Shown here: positions 6,256 to 6,372 of the stretch, piece by piece
How positions within the stretch are numbered: position 1 is the stretch's first letter
Layout: every line of letters starts with the position of its first letter
Assembly (NCBI GenBank): GCA_021129785.1
Contig: JAJOKQ010000013.1
Span: forward strand, 4,759 to 11,130
Reading direction: 5' to 3'
DNA from: Clostridiales bacterium
GTDB taxonomy: Bacteria > Bacillota > Clostridia > Peptostreptococcales > NVVX01
DNA length: 6,372 nucleotides
Notes under the pieces: generated by a model
Told to the model about the DNA's origin: nothing
What the model saw: the letters and a program-made list of their open reading frames with translations, nothing else
The model's database searches: none
Translations under genes and position numbers: made by a program

Positions 6256-6372
6256 TTATTCTTGTGTTTCAACTGTTATTACTAAATCTGGACATATCAA
6301 CGCGCAGTTCGTACATGCGATGCATTTATCCATTTCTTCAATTCCTGCTGGATTATATCCTTTTTCGTTAGT
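6256..6372 (-). CDS. 2-oxoacid:ferredoxin oxidoreductase, delta (ferredoxin-like) subunit, 3' part only
   Basis: Partial: the window holds the last 38 codons and the TAA, and the start lies beyond 6372. The visible protein includes NEKGYNPAG, then KCIACTNCALICPDLVITVE, an unbroken CxxCxxCxxxCP motif that binds one [4Fe-4S] cluster. Delta subunits of this family are about 70 residues with two such clusters; the segment seen corresponds to the linker and second cluster, so the first should lie just outside the window. The subunit passes electrons from the TPP site to external ferredoxin. It is first of the visible genes, 24 bases before the alpha gene, giving the order delta-alpha-beta-gamma common in clostridial and archaeal operons. 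It could instead be an unrelated two-cluster ferredoxin, but the context makes this unlikely. Confidence 0.92.
   Translation of the reverse strand, partial: TNEKGYNPAGIEEMDKCIACTNCALICPDLVITVETQE

Overview
The window looks like chromosomal DNA from an anaerobic, low-GC Firmicute, most likely a member of the Clostridia. The evidence is the AT-rich sequence, strong Shine-Dalgarno sites (AGGAGG, GAGGAG), a glmS self-cleaving ribozyme, and a four-subunit ferredoxin-dependent 2-oxoacid oxidoreductase. I cannot name a genus. Every gene runs on the minus strand, so transcription goes from high to low coordinates, and nothing on the plus strand looks like a gene.

Layout in the direction of transcription. 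(1) 6372-3881 is a tightly packed 2-oxoacid:ferredoxin oxidoreductase operon. It begins with the C-terminal part of the delta (ferredoxin) subunit, cut by the window edge, followed by alpha (VorB/KorA-like), beta (TPP-binding) and gamma subunits. Alpha and beta overlap by one base, and beta and gamma abut. A strong intrinsic terminator at 3843-3876 ends the operon. (2) 3842-3730 is a short gap with a good extended -10 promoter for glmM. (3) 3729-2383 is glmM, phosphoglucosamine mutase. (4) 2382-1853 is a 530-base regulatory gap with no convincing protein gene. It holds a second extended -10 promoter, a leader of about 140 nt that can form several hairpins, and a clear glmS ribozyme. A perfect 12-bp inverted repeat brackets the ribozyme. 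(5) 1852-26 is glmS, glucosamine-6-phosphate synthase, complete.

GlmS makes glucosamine-6-phosphate from fructose-6-phosphate and glutamine, and GlmM isomerises it to glucosamine-1-phosphate on the way to UDP-GlcNAc and peptidoglycan. The ribozyme is expected to cut the glmS mRNA when glucosamine-6-phosphate is high, closing a feedback loop. I see no terminator after glmM, so glmS may be read both from its own promoter and by read-through. The Vor/Kor operon is a separate unit for reversible oxidative decarboxylation of 2-oxoacids, and the terminator separates it from the cell-wall genes.

The genes are ordinary. The less ordinary part is the glmS 5' region: a ribozyme closed off by a long-range 12-bp helix that would hold the cleaved leader to the mRNA body, preceded by an unassigned leader that may be structured.
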